From Pseudomonadota bacterium (GTDB taxonomy: Bacteria; Pseudomonadota; Alphaproteobacteria; Micropepsales; Micropepsaceae), in contig JAFEEQ010000004.1 in assembly GCA_018241025.1 (NCBI GenBank), positions 248,001-312,000 of the forward strand: DNA of 64,000 bases. Reading direction: 5' to 3'. The stretch's first letter is position 1. Each line of letters opens with the position of its first letter. Under the pieces are notes generated by a model, which was not told the origin of the DNA, ran no database searches, and saw only the letters and a program-made list of their open reading frames with translations. Shown piece by piece: positions 1 to 11,060 of this stretch. The position numbers and the translations under genes were made by a program.

Positions 1-2011
1 CTGGCGCCGCTTTCGCCAGCACGCGTCCCGCCTCGGCCACCGCTTCGCCGTCATGGCTCGACAGGATGATCGCCGCCAGCCGCCCGAAAGGCGGCGCATG
101 CGCCCGTTCGCGATAGAGCTTCTCCTGCTCGTAGAACGCATCGCGGTCGCCGGACGCGAGCGCCTGCATGACGAGATCGGCCGGATTACGCGTCTGGATC
201 AGCACCAGCCCCGGCTTCTCCGCCCGTCCCGCTCGGCCCGAAACCTGGTGCAGCAACTGAAACGTCCGCTCCCGCGCGCGTAAGTCCCCATCCGATCCAC
301 CGAGATCGGCATCGATCACACCCACCAGCGTCAGTTGCGGAAAGTGATGCCCCTTCGCGACGATCTGCGTGCCGATCAGTACGTCGATCTCGCGCTTGGC
401 CATCGCCCGGATCGCCGCTTGCGTCTCCGCCGGGCCATGCAGCGTGTCCGACGAAGCGATCGCAACGCGCATCTCTGGGAACAACGCCTTGAACTCTTCC
501 GCCACGCGCTCCACGCCGGGACCGCAGGCAATCAGGCTGCCTTCCGCGCCGCATTCGGGGCATTTCGGCGGCGTCGCCGTTTCATAGCCGCAGTGATGGC
601 ACGCCAGTCGCCGGCGATAGCGATGCTCCACCAGCCAGGACGAGCAATCGCGGCAGGTCATCTTGTGCCCGCAGCTCTCGCACAGCGTCAGCGGGGCATA
701 GCCGCGGCGGTTGAGGAACAGCATCGCCTGCTCGCCGGATGCGACAGCGTTCGCGACCGCATTGCGCAGTGGCAGCGACAGCCAGGTTCCGCTCTCCGCC
801 TTCTCATGGCGCAGATCGATCAGCCGCACCTCCGGCAGCACCGCCGCGCCGTGGCGCCGTGGCAGCTTCAGATGGGCATAGCGCCCGCTCGTGGCGTTGA
901 CATAGCTCTCGAGCGACGGCGTCGCGCTCGCCAGCACCACGGCGCAGCCTTCGCTGCGCGCCCGCACCACCGCCATGTCGCGCGCGTGATAGATCGCGCC
1001 ATCTTCCTGCTTGTAGGCCTGTTCGTGTTCTTCATCGACGACAATGAGGCCGAGATCGCGGAACGGCAGGAACAGCGCCGAACGCGCGCCGACCACCACC
1101 TTCGCCTCGCCCTTCATCACCGCGCGATAGGTTCGCGTGCGCTCCTTCTGCGACAGATCGCTGTGCCACTCGGCCGGCCGGCAGCCGAAGCGTACGGCAA
1201 AACGGTCGAGGAACTGCACCGTCAGCGCGATCTCGGGCAGCAGGATCAGCGCCTGCCGCCCCTGCCGCAGCGCCTCCGCCACCGCCTCGAAATAGACCTC
1301 CGTCTTGCCCGAACCGGTCACGCCGTCGAGCAGGCTCGCGGCAAAGACATGCGCGCGCACGTCATGACACAGCGCATCGGCCGCCGCGCGCTGCGCATCG
1401 TTGAGCGTCGCGCAGGGCAGTCCGGGATCGGGCGCCGGAAATGCGTCGAACTCCGGCAACTGTGTTTCGACCAGCGAACCCGCCTCGATCAATCCGCGTA
1501 CCACCGCCGTCGTGACATTCGCTTCCTGCGCCAGTGCCGGAACCGCGCGCGCCAGCCCATCCGTGGCCACCGCCAGCACGCGCTCGCGTGCCGGCGTCAG
1601 CTTCTTCGGCCGCGCCTCGCCAAGGACAAAAGCTGTGCGCATCGCTTCGGGCGCGAAGGCCTTGCCGCCGCGCAGCGCCATCGCCAGCACCATGCCGGGC
1701 GGCGTCAGCGTGTAATTCGCTACCCAGTCGATGAAATCGCAGAGTTTTTCGGGCAGCGCCGGAAACCCTTCCAGCGGCAGGGCTTCTTTCAGACGGTTGT
1801 CACCGACACTTCCCTCGGCTTCGCCCCACACGGCGCCCAGCGTCGTGCGCGGCCCGAGCGGCGCCTGCACCAGAAGCCCGCGCTGCACGGCGGTTCCCTT
1901 CGGCAGCTTGTAGTCATAGGCCCCGGCCAGCGGCAGCGGCAGCAGCACACCGGCGCGCGGCGCGGGCGCCAGCAACGCGGGATCGACGGGTCTAAACGCC
2001 GTGTGCTTCAT
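1..2011 (-). CDS. priA: Primosomal protein N' (PriA helicase), C-terminus cut off by the window edge
   Basis: PriA is the 3'-to-5' DExH helicase that restarts stalled replication forks and loads the primosome. Reading from the ATG at 2011, a Walker A motif GVTGSGKTE lies near residue 229, the DEEH box near residue 324, and paired cysteines of the zinc-binding region ([13 protein letters not shown], then CHHCG and CPECG) near residues 445-490. The later helicase motifs ([20 protein letters not shown]) follow. About 670 residues are present, so only the last part is missing. The gene is divergent from the transaldolase-like gene with 44 bp between the starts. Long open frames on the opposite strand are shadows of this gene. 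Confidence 0.95.
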   Translation of the reverse strand, partial: MKHTAFRPVDPALLAPAPRAGVLLPLPLAGAYDYKLPKGTAVQRGLLVQAPLGPRTTLGAVWGEAEGSVGDNRLKEALPLEGFPALPEKLCDFIDWVANYTLTPPGMVLAMALRGGKAFAPEAMRTAFVLGEARPKKLTPARERVLAVATDGLARAVPALAQEANVTTAVVRGLIEAGSLVETQLPEFDAFPAPDPGLPCATLNDAQRAAADALCHDVRAHVFAASLLDGVTGSGKTEVYFEAVAEALRQGRQALILLPEIALTVQFLDRFAVRFGCRPAEWHSDLSQKERTRTYRAVMKGEAKVVVGARSALFLPFRDLGLIVVDEEHEQAYKQEDGAIYHARDMAVVRARSEGCAVVLASATPSLESYVNATSGRYAHLKLPRRHGAAVLPEVRLIDLRHEKAESGTWLSLPLRNAVANAVASGEQAMLFLNRRGYAPLTLCESCGHKMTCRDCSSWLVEHRYRRRLACHHCGYETATPPKCPECGAEGSLIACGPGVERVAEEFKALFPEMRVAIASSDTLHGPAETQAAIRAMAKREIDVLIGTQIVAKGHHFPQLTLVGVIDADLGGSDGDLRARERTFQLLHQVSGRAGRAEKPGLVLIQTRNPADLVMQALASGDRDAFYEQEKLYRERAHAPPFGRLAAIILSSHDGEAVAEAGRVLAKAAP

Positions 2012-2055
2012 GGGCTACACTTCTAACGCTGATTCTGTCCGGTCAATCCCGTTCC

Positions 2056-2715
2056 ATGAAGCTTTTCATCGACAGCGCCGATCCCAAGGAAATCGCCAGG
2101 CTTGCGGCGACCGGCCTGATCGATGGCGTGACCACCAATCCCTCCCTCGCCGCCAAGAACGGCATGGACTACGTCGATGCGCTGAAGGAAATCTGCGCCA
2201 GCGTCTCGGGTCCGGTCAGCGCCGAGGTGCTGGCCCTCGACACCGCCGGCATGCTGGCCGAGGCCAAGGTCTTCGCCAGGATCGCCAATAATATCGCGAT
2301 CAAGGTTCCGCTGACTTGGGATGGCCTCGCTGCCTGCCGCGCGCTCCGTGCCGATGGCATGATGGTCAATGTCACGCTCTGTTTCTCGCCGGTCCAGGCG
2401 ATGATGGCTGCGAAAGCCGGCGCGACCTTCATCTCGCCCTTCATCGGCCGACTCGACGATGCCGGCCAGGTCGGCATGGATCTCATCCGCGAGATCCGCG
2501 CGATCTACGACAACTACAATTTCGACACCCAGATTCTCGCCGCCTCCGTGCGCGGAATTCCTCACGTGCGCGAATCCGCGCTCGCCGGCGCCGATGTCGC
2601 GACGATCCCGGTCGATGTCTTCCGCGCCCTGCTCAACCACCCCCTGACCGACAAGGGTCTCGCCGCCTTCCTCGCCGATGCGAAGAAGGCCGGTATCCGG
2701 ATTCGTGACGAATGA
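2056..2715 (+). CDS. fsa: Fructose-6-phosphate aldolase / transaldolase-like protein (TalC/FSA family)
   Basis: The 219-residue protein matches the short single-domain transaldolase subfamily that makes or cleaves ketose phosphates in the cytosol. It opens with [13 protein letters not shown] and contains the GVTTNPSL motif near residue 24 and the Schiff-base lysine in [10 protein letters not shown] (Lys83). Its length is typical of bacterial FSA/TalC proteins. Sequence alone does not separate true transaldolase from fructose-6-phosphate aldolase activity. Its stop overlaps the start of the DUF484 gene by four bases (ATGA), so it heads an operon with DUF484 and xerC. Confidence 0.9.
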   Translation: MKLFIDSADPKEIARLAATGLIDGVTTNPSLAAKNGMDYVDALKEICASVSGPVSAEVLALDTAGMLAEAKVFARIANNIAIKVPLTWDGLAACRALRADGMMVNVTLCFSPVQAMMAAKAGATFISPFIGRLDDAGQVGMDLIREIRAIYDNYNFDTQILAASVRGIPHVRESALAGADVATIPVDVFRALLNHPLTDKGLAAFLADAKKAGIRIRDE

Positions 2716-3398
2716 GCGAACAGGCCAAGGCACTCGCGGCGGGAATAAGCCCAGCAGAGGCGGTCAAAGCCTATATCCGCATGAACCGGGCGGAGCTCGC
2801 CGCCGACGGCGAGCTTCTCGCGCTTCTCCTGCCCGAACGCGACGATCTCGGCGATGTCCGCGATCTTCAGCGCTTCCTGATCGACAAGCTGACGGCGGAG
2901 AACGCCAGGCTGAAAGCCGAACGCGACGGCCTGCTGTCGCTGCGCAAATCCATGCTCGGCGATGGCGTGCGCCGCGTCCTGCTCGAGCTGATCGATGCGC
3001 GCAGCTTTGCCGAAGCGATCGATGCGGTTACGGCCGCGGCGTCCGCCTTCGGTGCCGACCGCGCCGCGATCTGCGTCGAAGGTGGCGGCGAGAAGACGCG
3101 CAGCGAAGGCGTCCGCCTCATTCCGCCGGGCACGACCGAGGCGGTGCTGGGCCGCGACGGTTCGGGCGCGATCCTCTCCGGCGGCGGCGAGCTTCTGCTC
3201 GGCGAGGGCGGCGGCAGCTACAAAAGCCTCGCGGTCTTCCGCCTGCGCATCGGGCGCGAAGCACCGGCGGCGCTCCTCGTTCTGGGCGCCGAAGCCGAAG
3301 GCGCCTTCGAAGAAGAAGCGCTCGCCGCCGATCTGCGCTTCGCCGCGCGCGCCCTCGAACGCGCGATACGGGCATGGCTCGATCTGCCGAAGATCTGA
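2712..3398 (+). CDS. DUF484 family protein
   Basis: This 228-residue protein has the DUF484 layout: an N-terminal helical part with a coiled-coil segment ([20 protein letters not shown], around residues 54-73) followed by a GAF-like domain. DUF484 genes are commonly found next to xerC in proteobacteria, and here the gene overlaps xerC by 25 bases. The molecular function is unknown. The start overlaps the upstream stop (ATGA), suggesting translational coupling. Confidence 0.85.
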   Translation: MSEQAKALAAGISPAEAVKAYIRMNRAELAADGELLALLLPERDDLGDVRDLQRFLIDKLTAENARLKAERDGLLSLRKSMLGDGVRRVLLELIDARSFAEAIDAVTAAASAFGADRAAICVEGGGEKTRSEGVRLIPPGTTEAVLGRDGSGAILSGGGELLLGEGGGSYKSLAVFRLRIGREAPAALLVLGAEAEGAFEEEALAADLRFAARALERAIRAWLDLPKI

Positions 3399-4279
3399 AG
3401 ACGCGCTGGCTCGCCATGCTGGCGCATGAGCGGCGCGCGAGCCCGCACACGCTGCGCGCCTATGGCGACGATCTCGAACGCTTTCTCGATTTTCTCGCCG
3501 GCCATCTCGGCGGCGTCGATGAGCGTGCGCTGGCCAAGCTCGTTCCGGCAGACATCCGCGCCTTCATCACCGTGCGGCGCCAGGAAGGCCTCGGCGCCAA
3601 GGGTGTGCAACGCGCCCTCGCCGCGATCCGCGGCTTCTTCAAATATCTCGCGCGCGAAAACATTCTGGAAAGCGCCGCCGCCCGCAACGTCCGCACCCCG
3701 CGCGTCCGCAAGGGCCTGCCGCGCCCCTTGAGCGAAACCGACGCCGCACGCGCCATCGAGGTCGCGGGCGAGAACGCTGTAGACTGGATCGCCGCACGCG
3801 ACGTCGCACTGCTGACGCTGCTTTATGGCGCAGGCCTGCGCATTTCCGAGGCGCTGTCGCTCCGTCGCGGCGACGTCCCGCTCGGCGAAACGCTGACCAT
3901 TCTCGGCAAGGGCGCGAAAGAACGCGTCGTGCCGCTGATCGCGCCGGTGCGCACCGCCATCGCCGCGTACGACGCGAAAATCCCGTTCACCGGCGAAAAG
4001 GCATCGCCGCTCTTCCTGTCGCGCCGCGGCAAGCCGATGAGCCCGCGCGAAGCCCAGATTCTCATGCAGCGCCTGCGCGGTGCGCTGGGGCTGCCGGAGC
4101 GCGCCACGCCTCATGCATTGCGCCACTCCTTCGCAACGCATCTCCTCGCCAATGGCGGCGATCTGCGCGCCGTGCAGGAACTCCTCGGCCACGCTTCGCT
4201 CTCGACGACGCAGACCTACACCCAGATCGACACGAAGAAGCTGATGGCGGTCTATGAAAAGGCGCATCCGCGCAGTTGA
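3374..4279 (+). CDS. xerC: Tyrosine recombinase XerC
   Basis: XerC acts with XerD at dif to resolve chromosome dimers. The start was set at ATG 3374 ([12 protein letters not shown]), because the frame remains open upstream only as a shadow of DUF484. The 301-residue product has an N-terminal SAM-like DNA-binding domain (about 10-95) and a catalytic domain carrying Arg156 (GLRISE), Lys179 (GKGAKER), His247 and Arg250 (HALRHSF), His273 (LGHASLSTTQ) and nucleophile Tyr282. All catalytic residues are present. It is the last gene of the transaldolase-DUF484-xerC operon and converges on the MFS gene. Confidence 0.93.
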   Translation: MARSAEDLKTRWLAMLAHERRASPHTLRAYGDDLERFLDFLAGHLGGVDERALAKLVPADIRAFITVRRQEGLGAKGVQRALAAIRGFFKYLARENILESAAARNVRTPRVRKGLPRPLSETDAARAIEVAGENAVDWIAARDVALLTLLYGAGLRISEALSLRRGDVPLGETLTILGKGAKERVVPLIAPVRTAIAAYDAKIPFTGEKASPLFLSRRGKPMSPREAQILMQRLRGALGLPERATPHALRHSFATHLLANGGDLRAVQELLGHASLSTTQTYTQIDTKKLMAVYEKAHPRS

Positions 4280-4304
4280 GAGGCGCGACGACGGCCGCTT
4301 GGTG

Positions 4305-5534
4305 CTAGATCGCGTCGGAATGCTCGCCGTCGGCATGCTGTGTGATCCGCCCTCCGTGCCAGCGCCGCTGCAGCGCGAGCGCGAACAGAATCGCGCAGAC
4401 ACCCATCGCCGCCATCAGCAGATAGGTCCGTCCGCCATAAAGCGCATAGAGCGGGCCGGAGACGAACGTCGCGGCGCCCATGATGATGCCGTTGGAGAAC
4501 ACGGCATAAAGGCTCTGCGCTGTCGCCGAGAGCCGCGGCGGCACGGCCTTCAGGATGAAATACATCGCACCCAGATGCGCCAGCGCGAAGGTCATCCCGT
4601 GCAGGAATTGCGCGAACACGACCAGGGCAAAAGGCGGATCGAAGGCGAGGATCGTCCAGCGCAGAACGCAGCCAAACCCGCCCAGCAATAGCAGACGCGT
4701 CGCGCCGACGATGCGGAACAGATGCAGCGATATCGCGAACAGTGCCGCCTCCGCGACCACGCCGAGCGGCCAGATCGCACCGATCAGGGCTCCGCTATAG
4801 CCCATCTCCTTCCAGTGCAGCCCGCCATAGGCGTAGTAGAATGCATGACTGCCCTGATCGAAGCTCGACGCCATCAGGAACAGCAGGAAAGGAATCGATT
4901 GCAGCAATTCGCGCGCCTCCGCCGCAGTGGCGCGAAGCTTGATGCCGAGTTGTCCCCGCGCATGGCCTGGTGGCGGCGCCGGCAGCCACAGGATGGCGGC
5001 CAGTGAGGCGCCGAGCGACAGCGTCAGCCAGGGCGCCAGCACGACCAGCCCCCATTCGGAGACCGCCAGACCCGACACCACATTGCCGATGGCGAAGGTG
5101 ATCGAATTCCACATCCGCACCCGGCCGTAGTCGAAGCCGAAGCGCTCGGCGAGCCGCATGCTCGCGCTTTCCATCAGCGGCGAGGCGGCGCTGCCTGCGA
5201 CATTGGCCGTCACCGCCACGAAGAAGATGCCGGACGGCGTGGTCACGAAATTGAGCGCGAAGTAGAGCGCGAACTGCATCGCGAACAGCACGACCATCAT
5301 GCTGCGCCGGTCGTTGCGCGCATCGGCAACGATCCCGGTCAGCGGCGGCACCACGACGCGCAGCAGCATGCCGGTGGAGAGCAGGGCCCCGATCTCGGCA
5401 GGGCCCATTCCGCGCCAGGCGAGCCAGGCACCGAAGAACGGTATGTAGATGCCGCCGTTGGTCCCGACGGTGGCATAGGCCACCGAGAGCCGCAGCGCGA
5501 TGGGAGAAACCGGCTTAGGGTCCGAGGGAGACAA
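4305..5534 (-). CDS. MFS transporter (MFS_1-like family)
   Basis: The 409-residue protein is strongly hydrophobic with about twelve predicted membrane segments. It resembles the MFS_1-like group (nucleoside/sugar:H+ symporter type), with an early RLSVAYATVGTNGGIYIPFF segment and a cytoplasmic loop DARNDRRSM between helices 2 and 3. The substrate is unknown. The first usable start is a TTG at 5534 that overlaps the end of the upstream 143-residue gene by 20 bases; no ATG lies close by, so the start is uncertain. It is the last gene of an overlapping four-gene operon. Confidence 0.8.
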   Translation of the reverse strand: MSPSDPKPVSPIALRLSVAYATVGTNGGIYIPFFGAWLAWRGMGPAEIGALLSTGMLLRVVVPPLTGIVADARNDRRSMMVVLFAMQFALYFALNFVTTPSGIFFVAVTANVAGSAASPLMESASMRLAERFGFDYGRVRMWNSITFAIGNVVSGLAVSEWGLVVLAPWLTLSLGASLAAILWLPAPPPGHARGQLGIKLRATAAEARELLQSIPFLLFLMASSFDQGSHAFYYAYGGLHWKEMGYSGALIGAIWPLGVVAEAALFAISLHLFRIVGATRLLLLGGFGCVLRWTILAFDPPFALVVFAQFLHGMTFALAHLGAMYFILKAVPPRLSATAQSLYAVFSNGIIMGAATFVSGPLYALYGGRTYLLMAAMGVCAILFALALQRRWHGGRITQHADGEHSDAI

Positions 5535-5946
5535 GGCGGCGGGCAGCCAGTGCTTTCAGCACCGCCCATATACGCTGCTGCGCCGTCTCCGCGCCATGCT
5601 CCTCGGCGTAAATCTGCAGCCGCGTGAGCAAACGCCGCAGCGCATAGTTTCCGGCATTGAGGTCCGATATGCGCAAGGACGGGTCCCGCGACTTCGCCGC
5701 TGCATCGAGCTCCGACTTCAGCGCCGCGTCGCGCACGCCGGGTGCCAGCTCGGCGAACAGGGCGCGGATCTCGGCGTTCTCGGTCGCGCGGATATCGGCG
5801 CCCCGCTCATACTCGTTGGCCGAGAGCGTCATCATCATGCCGATCAGCCCGGCCTGGCCCTGCGCGAAGGCCGCGCCGTGCTCGGTGATGCCGCCTAGAA
5901 GGCGCTGCAGGCTGAATTGCAGGATGGTGGGGATTTCGGGGCTCAT
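5515..5946 (-). CDS. Conserved hypothetical protein, 143 aa, linked to the phosphotransferase gene
   Basis: I do not recognise a named domain. The product is mostly helical, starting MSPEIPTILQFSLQRLL, with a hydrophobic early part and an acidic middle (NEYERGADIRATENAEIRALF). The ATG at 5946 overlaps the stop of the phosphotransferase gene as ATGA, which decides the start; the longer open frame upstream only shadows that gene. Its place between an ACAD10/11-like kinase and a transporter suggests a partner role in the same pathway. Confidence 0.7.
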   Translation of the reverse strand: MSPEIPTILQFSLQRLLGGITEHGAAFAQGQAGLIGMMMTLSANEYERGADIRATENAEIRALFAELAPGVRDAALKSELDAAAKSRDPSLRISDLNAGNYALRRLLTRLQIYAEEHGAETAQQRIWAVLKALAARRLVSLGP

Positions 5947-6953
5947 GCGCCGGCTCCCAGTTTCTGCGCCAGGATGTGGTTGTGGAACGCCAGCGTGTAC
6001 CAGCCGGAGAAGGCGTTGATCGGATCGATGTTGCGCCCCTCGGCATATTCGCGCGCCGCCGAAATCCAGATCGCCGCGCCTTTCAGGCTGGCGAAGATCT
6101 CCCACCAGTAAAGCGCCTTCGGATCGGCCTTCAGTCCGCTCGCCTTCTCCCAGATCGCCAGCGCCTCGGCACGCGGCATCATTCCGCCCGGCTTCTCGGC
6201 ATTGCCGCCCGACCACAGCGGATCGATCGCCCAGCCGAGGTCTTCCAGCGGATCGCCCAGATGGGCCATCTCCCAGTCCAGGATCGCGCGGATCGTGCCG
6301 CTGTCGTCGTAGAGGAAATTGCCGGTGCGATAATCGCCATGCACCACGCTGATCTTTTGCGCCGGCGGCGGCGGGTTTTTCTTCAGCCAGCGGATCGCGG
6401 CGCGCACGATCGGCTGCGGCTCGCGTTCGTCCTCTTCGACCACTTTCTCCCAGCGCGCGACTTCATGCATCGCGACGTCGTGGATATCGGTCTCGCCTTC
6501 CAGATCGCTGAGCCCCACATCGCGCGGATCGGCGGCGGCGATCTTGCCCATCACCTCGAAGAACTGCTTGCCGATGGTCTCGGCATGCGGCCCGAACGGA
6601 TCGGGCGACATGATCGAGCCGGTCTGGCAGTTCTCGATCTCTTCCATAATGAAAAAGGGACGATCGAGCGGCGCGGGATCGAGTTCAAGCGCGATCGGCT
6701 CCGGCACCGGAAGGCCGAGGCCGTGGAACGCCTCATAGGCGCGGTATTCCGTTGTCCGTTCGGTCTCGATCAGGCTCGCCGGCGGATCGCGGCGCAGGAT
6801 CAGCCCGCGATCCTTGCCGCCATAACTGGCTCGGAAGCGGTAGGTCTCGCGTGACGCGCCGCCCGGTATGCGCGACAGGTTCGCGACGGTGAGATCGGGC
6901 GCGTTCAGCCGCGTCTTCAGATATGCGGCCAGCCTGGTTTCGAGCTCGGTCAT
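5943..6953 (-). CDS. Phosphotransferase family protein (APH fold, ACAD10/11 kinase-like)
   Basis: The 336-residue protein has the aminoglycoside-phosphotransferase/choline-kinase fold. The catalytic loop is HGDYRTGNF (His205, Asp207, Asn212) and the metal-binding Asp226 lies in ILDWEMAHLGDP. This subfamily includes the kinase domain of mammalian ACAD10/ACAD11, which phosphorylates 4-hydroxyacyl-CoAs; the bacterial substrate here is inferred only by family. ATG 6953 overlaps the upstream gene's stop by four bases. The neighbours indicate a small-molecule or lipid catabolic operon rather than antibiotic resistance. Confidence 0.85.
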   Translation of the reverse strand: MTELETRLAAYLKTRLNAPDLTVANLSRIPGGASRETYRFRASYGGKDRGLILRRDPPASLIETERTTEYRAYEAFHGLGLPVPEPIALELDPAPLDRPFFIMEEIENCQTGSIMSPDPFGPHAETIGKQFFEVMGKIAAADPRDVGLSDLEGETDIHDVAMHEVARWEKVVEEDEREPQPIVRAAIRWLKKNPPPPAQKISVVHGDYRTGNFLYDDSGTIRAILDWEMAHLGDPLEDLGWAIDPLWSGGNAEKPGGMMPRAEALAIWEKASGLKADPKALYWWEIFASLKGAAIWISAAREYAEGRNIDPINAFSGWYTLAFHNHILAQKLGAGA

Positions 6954-8053
6954 GGCGCGGGATCGAAGATGCCCTTGAGGCCGTGCGGCGCGTACTCGCC
7001 GATGGCGAGCTGCTCGAGCACGCCGGTGCCGCTGGTCGAGACGTTCGGTCCCGTCAGCTTGGCTTCGACGAAGGCCTGTATGTGCTGGTATTGCGGGTCG
7101 TTCTCGTTGACCTCGGCGGTCTTGATCGTGTCGTAGCCGACGCGCAGCTCGCCGTGATAGCGGCCATGGCCCCATTCGGGATGAGTGTAGCCGATGCCCG
7201 ACATATAGAAGTTGAACTTGGGCGACAGCTCGGCGCGCCACTCGCCGCCCTTGGCGTCGCGCGTCTCGATCACCGCATGCCTGGCATGTCGCGTGCCCGG
7301 CTTGTAATCGATCTTCGACCAGCAAGCCGCCATGTGATCGGCCTCATGTTCGCTGGCGGGCCCGATCACCGAAGCGGTGTTCCACGCCTTGCCGCTCGCA
7401 TCGGCGTTGATGTGATAGAGCATGAACTTCTCGGGAAAGTTCAGCGGCGACCATATCCAGTAGAATTGCGGCAGCCGCGGCGGGGCTGCGCCCTGCGGGT
7501 TCTGCGCCCCAACCGGCCTGACGCCCCAGGAGCGGTCGCGCGTGCCGACGATCCTGTCGCGCGCCAGTTCGATCCGCTTTCCGGCGACCTCGATCCAGCC
7601 TTCATAGCTGCCGTTCTGCGTCAGCCTTGTGTAGTCCATGAAGGTCGCCGGCCCGATGCGATAGGTGAAGCGCGGCTCCTCGACCGGCAGTGCGCGGGCG
7701 TGGAAGGTGATGTCGGCCTTGATGCCGTTCTCCTTCGAATCCGCCGTGACGCGCAGCGTCTTAAGCGGCTCGATCACCTGCACCGAGATCGGCCCGACGG
7801 TCGTATCCATCCGCTCCATATTGAGCAGCTTGGAGGCGCGCAGATTGTGCTGCACGCCGCCATCGATGATCGAAAGCGAGGCATCCATCACGTTCAGATG
7901 CGGATAGACGCCGAGCGCGACCGCAAAGAAGATCGACCCGTCCGGCGAATAGCCGTTGAAGAAATAGCGGTCGTAGAAATTCCGGTCGGTCCCGGCCGTG
8001 GCGATCGGCTCGGGCAACTGGTGGACGGGATAGTCGTCGGCCTTGGTAAGCAT
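6950..8053 (-). CDS. Hypothetical protein, 367 aa, first gene of the phosphotransferase operon
   Basis: No catalytic motif is recognised. The protein is rich in beta-strand and aromatic residues (NFYDRYFFNGYSPDGSIFF, FYWIWSPLNF, KFNFYMSGIGYTHPEWGHG) and appears to repeat a strand-rich layout twice, which could fit a lipocalin-like (CrtC/AttH-like) fold; that is a guess from composition. There is no signal peptide. It is followed with a 4-base overlap by the phosphotransferase gene, so the two are probably translated together. Confidence 0.7.
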   Translation of the reverse strand: MLTKADDYPVHQLPEPIATAGTDRNFYDRYFFNGYSPDGSIFFAVALGVYPHLNVMDASLSIIDGGVQHNLRASKLLNMERMDTTVGPISVQVIEPLKTLRVTADSKENGIKADITFHARALPVEEPRFTYRIGPATFMDYTRLTQNGSYEGWIEVAGKRIELARDRIVGTRDRSWGVRPVGAQNPQGAAPPRLPQFYWIWSPLNFPEKFMLYHINADASGKAWNTASVIGPASEHEADHMAACWSKIDYKPGTRHARHAVIETRDAKGGEWRAELSPKFNFYMSGIGYTHPEWGHGRYHGELRVGYDTIKTAEVNENDPQYQHIQAFVEAKLTGPNVSTSGTGVLEQLAIGEYAPHGLKGIFDPAP

Positions 8054-8147
8054 GGGGCGTTTCCGGGATTGTTTTGGTCAGCATGGCCCGCGCATATGCC
8101 TCCGGCAACGGCAAAAGAGCCCCGGTTTCCTTTAGGGAAATCCTTTG

Positions 8148-8176
8148 TTGCAGTTGGCTGGCGACATTGATATCTA
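8148..8176 (+). promoter_or_regulatory. Putative sigma70 promoter of tRNA-Thr
   Basis: TTGCAG (8148-8153) and TATCTA (8171-8176) are separated by 17 bases, about 43 bases before the tRNA. The match is partial and made by eye. Confidence 0.4.
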
Positions 8177-8219
8177 GCGCCCCACTCTCCGCGGAGGCTC
8201 CAGGGCCTTTCGCGCCGGA

Positions 8220-8295
8220 GCCGCCTTAGCTCAGCCGGTAGAGCACATCATTCGTAATGATGGGGTCGCGTGTTCGAGTCACGCAGGCGGCACCA
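8220..8295 (+). tRNA. tRNA-Thr (anticodon CGT)
   Basis: A complete 76-base cloverleaf is visible. Acceptor stem GCCGCCT pairs with AGGCGGC, the D arm starts TAGCTC, the anticodon stem CATCA/TGATG holds the loop TTCGTAA with anticodon CGT (reads ACG, threonine), the T loop is TTCGAGT, and a 3' CCA is encoded. The next gene, on the opposite strand, ends five bases downstream. Confidence 0.96.
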
Positions 8296-8299
8296 GCCA

Positions 8300-8668
8300 T
8301 CAGGCCGGGTGCTTGGTGCGTTTCATCTTGAAGCCGACATAGAAGCTCATCGCCGCCAGGGCATAGAGCGGCCACTGCACGATCTCGTTGATCGAATCGG
8401 GCAGAACGAAAGATGCGAGCCCGAAACAGAGGGACGCCATCAGGTAAAGCGGACGCCAGGCGAAGAGGGGCAGCCGCTTGCGCGTGCGCTTCCATTCCTC
8501 CAGTTCCGCATCGACAGGATCGGCGGATCGGGCGCTGGTTCCCTGCTCCGCGACCGGCTGCGCCGCGCCGCCCAGAAAGGCCGGCACCGCAGAGGGCGTG
8601 CGGCTCCAGCGGCGCGCCTCTTGCGCCTGTTCCTGAAACCGCGCGCGGCGGCCGAATGCTGCTGGCAT
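8300..8668 (-). CDS. Small two-helix membrane protein, hypothetical
   Basis: The 122-residue product has a polar, Arg- and Glu-rich N-terminal half (residues 1-68) and two hydrophobic helices near the C-terminus (WRPLYLMASLCFGLASFVL and WPLYALAAMSFYVGF), ending with the basic tail KMKRTKHPA. It looks like an inner-membrane protein of unknown role. It stands alone between the tRNA and the sulfatase. Confidence 0.6.
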   Translation of the reverse strand: MPAAFGRRARFQEQAQEARRWSRTPSAVPAFLGGAAQPVAEQGTSARSADPVDAELEEWKRTRKRLPLFAWRPLYLMASLCFGLASFVLPDSINEIVQWPLYALAAMSFYVGFKMKRTKHPA

Positions 8669-8817
8669 GTCTGCTGAGCCTTCGAGCTTCTGCCGGCAGG
8701 ATGCGGGACGATGCTTGGCATTTGCTTACGCAGACTGGTTAAATTCTCTCAACCGACGACCGGGCCACCGCGAAACATTCCCCCGATGCGGCCTTTTCTC
8801 CGGCGCGCGCCATGTAG

Positions 8818-10442
<1,625 letters not shown>

Positions 10443-10443
<1 letters not shown>

Positions 10444-10964
10444 TGCAGCCGCTCAAGCCTTTCGGCCGCACCGATCCCGTTACGCTGTCCGGCGACTTCA
10501 CATTCACCGGCGACAGTATCCGCGTCACCTTCCGCCTCGACGATCCGGATCGCGTTGTCGTAAATCCGCTCGTCGATGGACATTGGGACGCGACGACGAT
10601 CGCGCGCGCCGATGGCCTTTGGAACACGACCTGTTTCGAAGCCTTCTGGGGCGAGGCGGGAAGCGATGCCTATTGGGAACTCAACCTCGCCGCTTCCGGC
10701 GGCTGGAATCTCTATCGCTTCGACGCGCCGCGCACGCCAGAGCCGCCGCAACGCTCCAACGACTACAGTCTCAAGAGCCTGCGCACCACGCCGGGCGCGC
10801 TCGTCTGCGAACTCACGACGGCGCTGCGTCCGCGTTCGCTCGATGTCGGCCTCAGCGCCGTCATTGCCACTGCGGGTCGCACTCTATACTACGCGCTGCA
10901 TCATCCGGGCCCGCGGCCGGACTTCCACGATCGCGCCGGATTCGTCCTGCACCGCGCGCCCTGA
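10443..10964 (+). CDS. DOMON-like domain protein
   Basis: The 173-residue product resembles the bacterial stand-alone DOMON-like (murB-associated) family, with the conserved patch GLWNTTCFEAFWGEAGSDAYWE and later SLDVGLSAVI and LYYALHHPGPRPDFH. DOMON folds bind heme or sugars, but the role of this group is unknown. The start overlaps the sulfatase stop by one base, so they are probably cotranscribed. Confidence 0.75.
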
Positions 10965-11060
10965 TTGTCGCAACGGCAGTCCGCGGATTGCGGGCTTGTC
11001 GAAGGGTGCGGTGACGCGGTTACAATCCTTCCTTCGCCATCAGAACGCCGGAGCATCCTC

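Noticed and set aside
335..2026. 563-aa open frame on the plus strand
   Set aside because: It is antisense to priA, is Arg/Gln-rich and has no domain; high GC makes long shadow frames.
2678..3373. N-terminal extension of xerC to 533 aa
   Set aside because: The extension is an alternate-frame shadow of DUF484; XerC proteins are about 300 residues.
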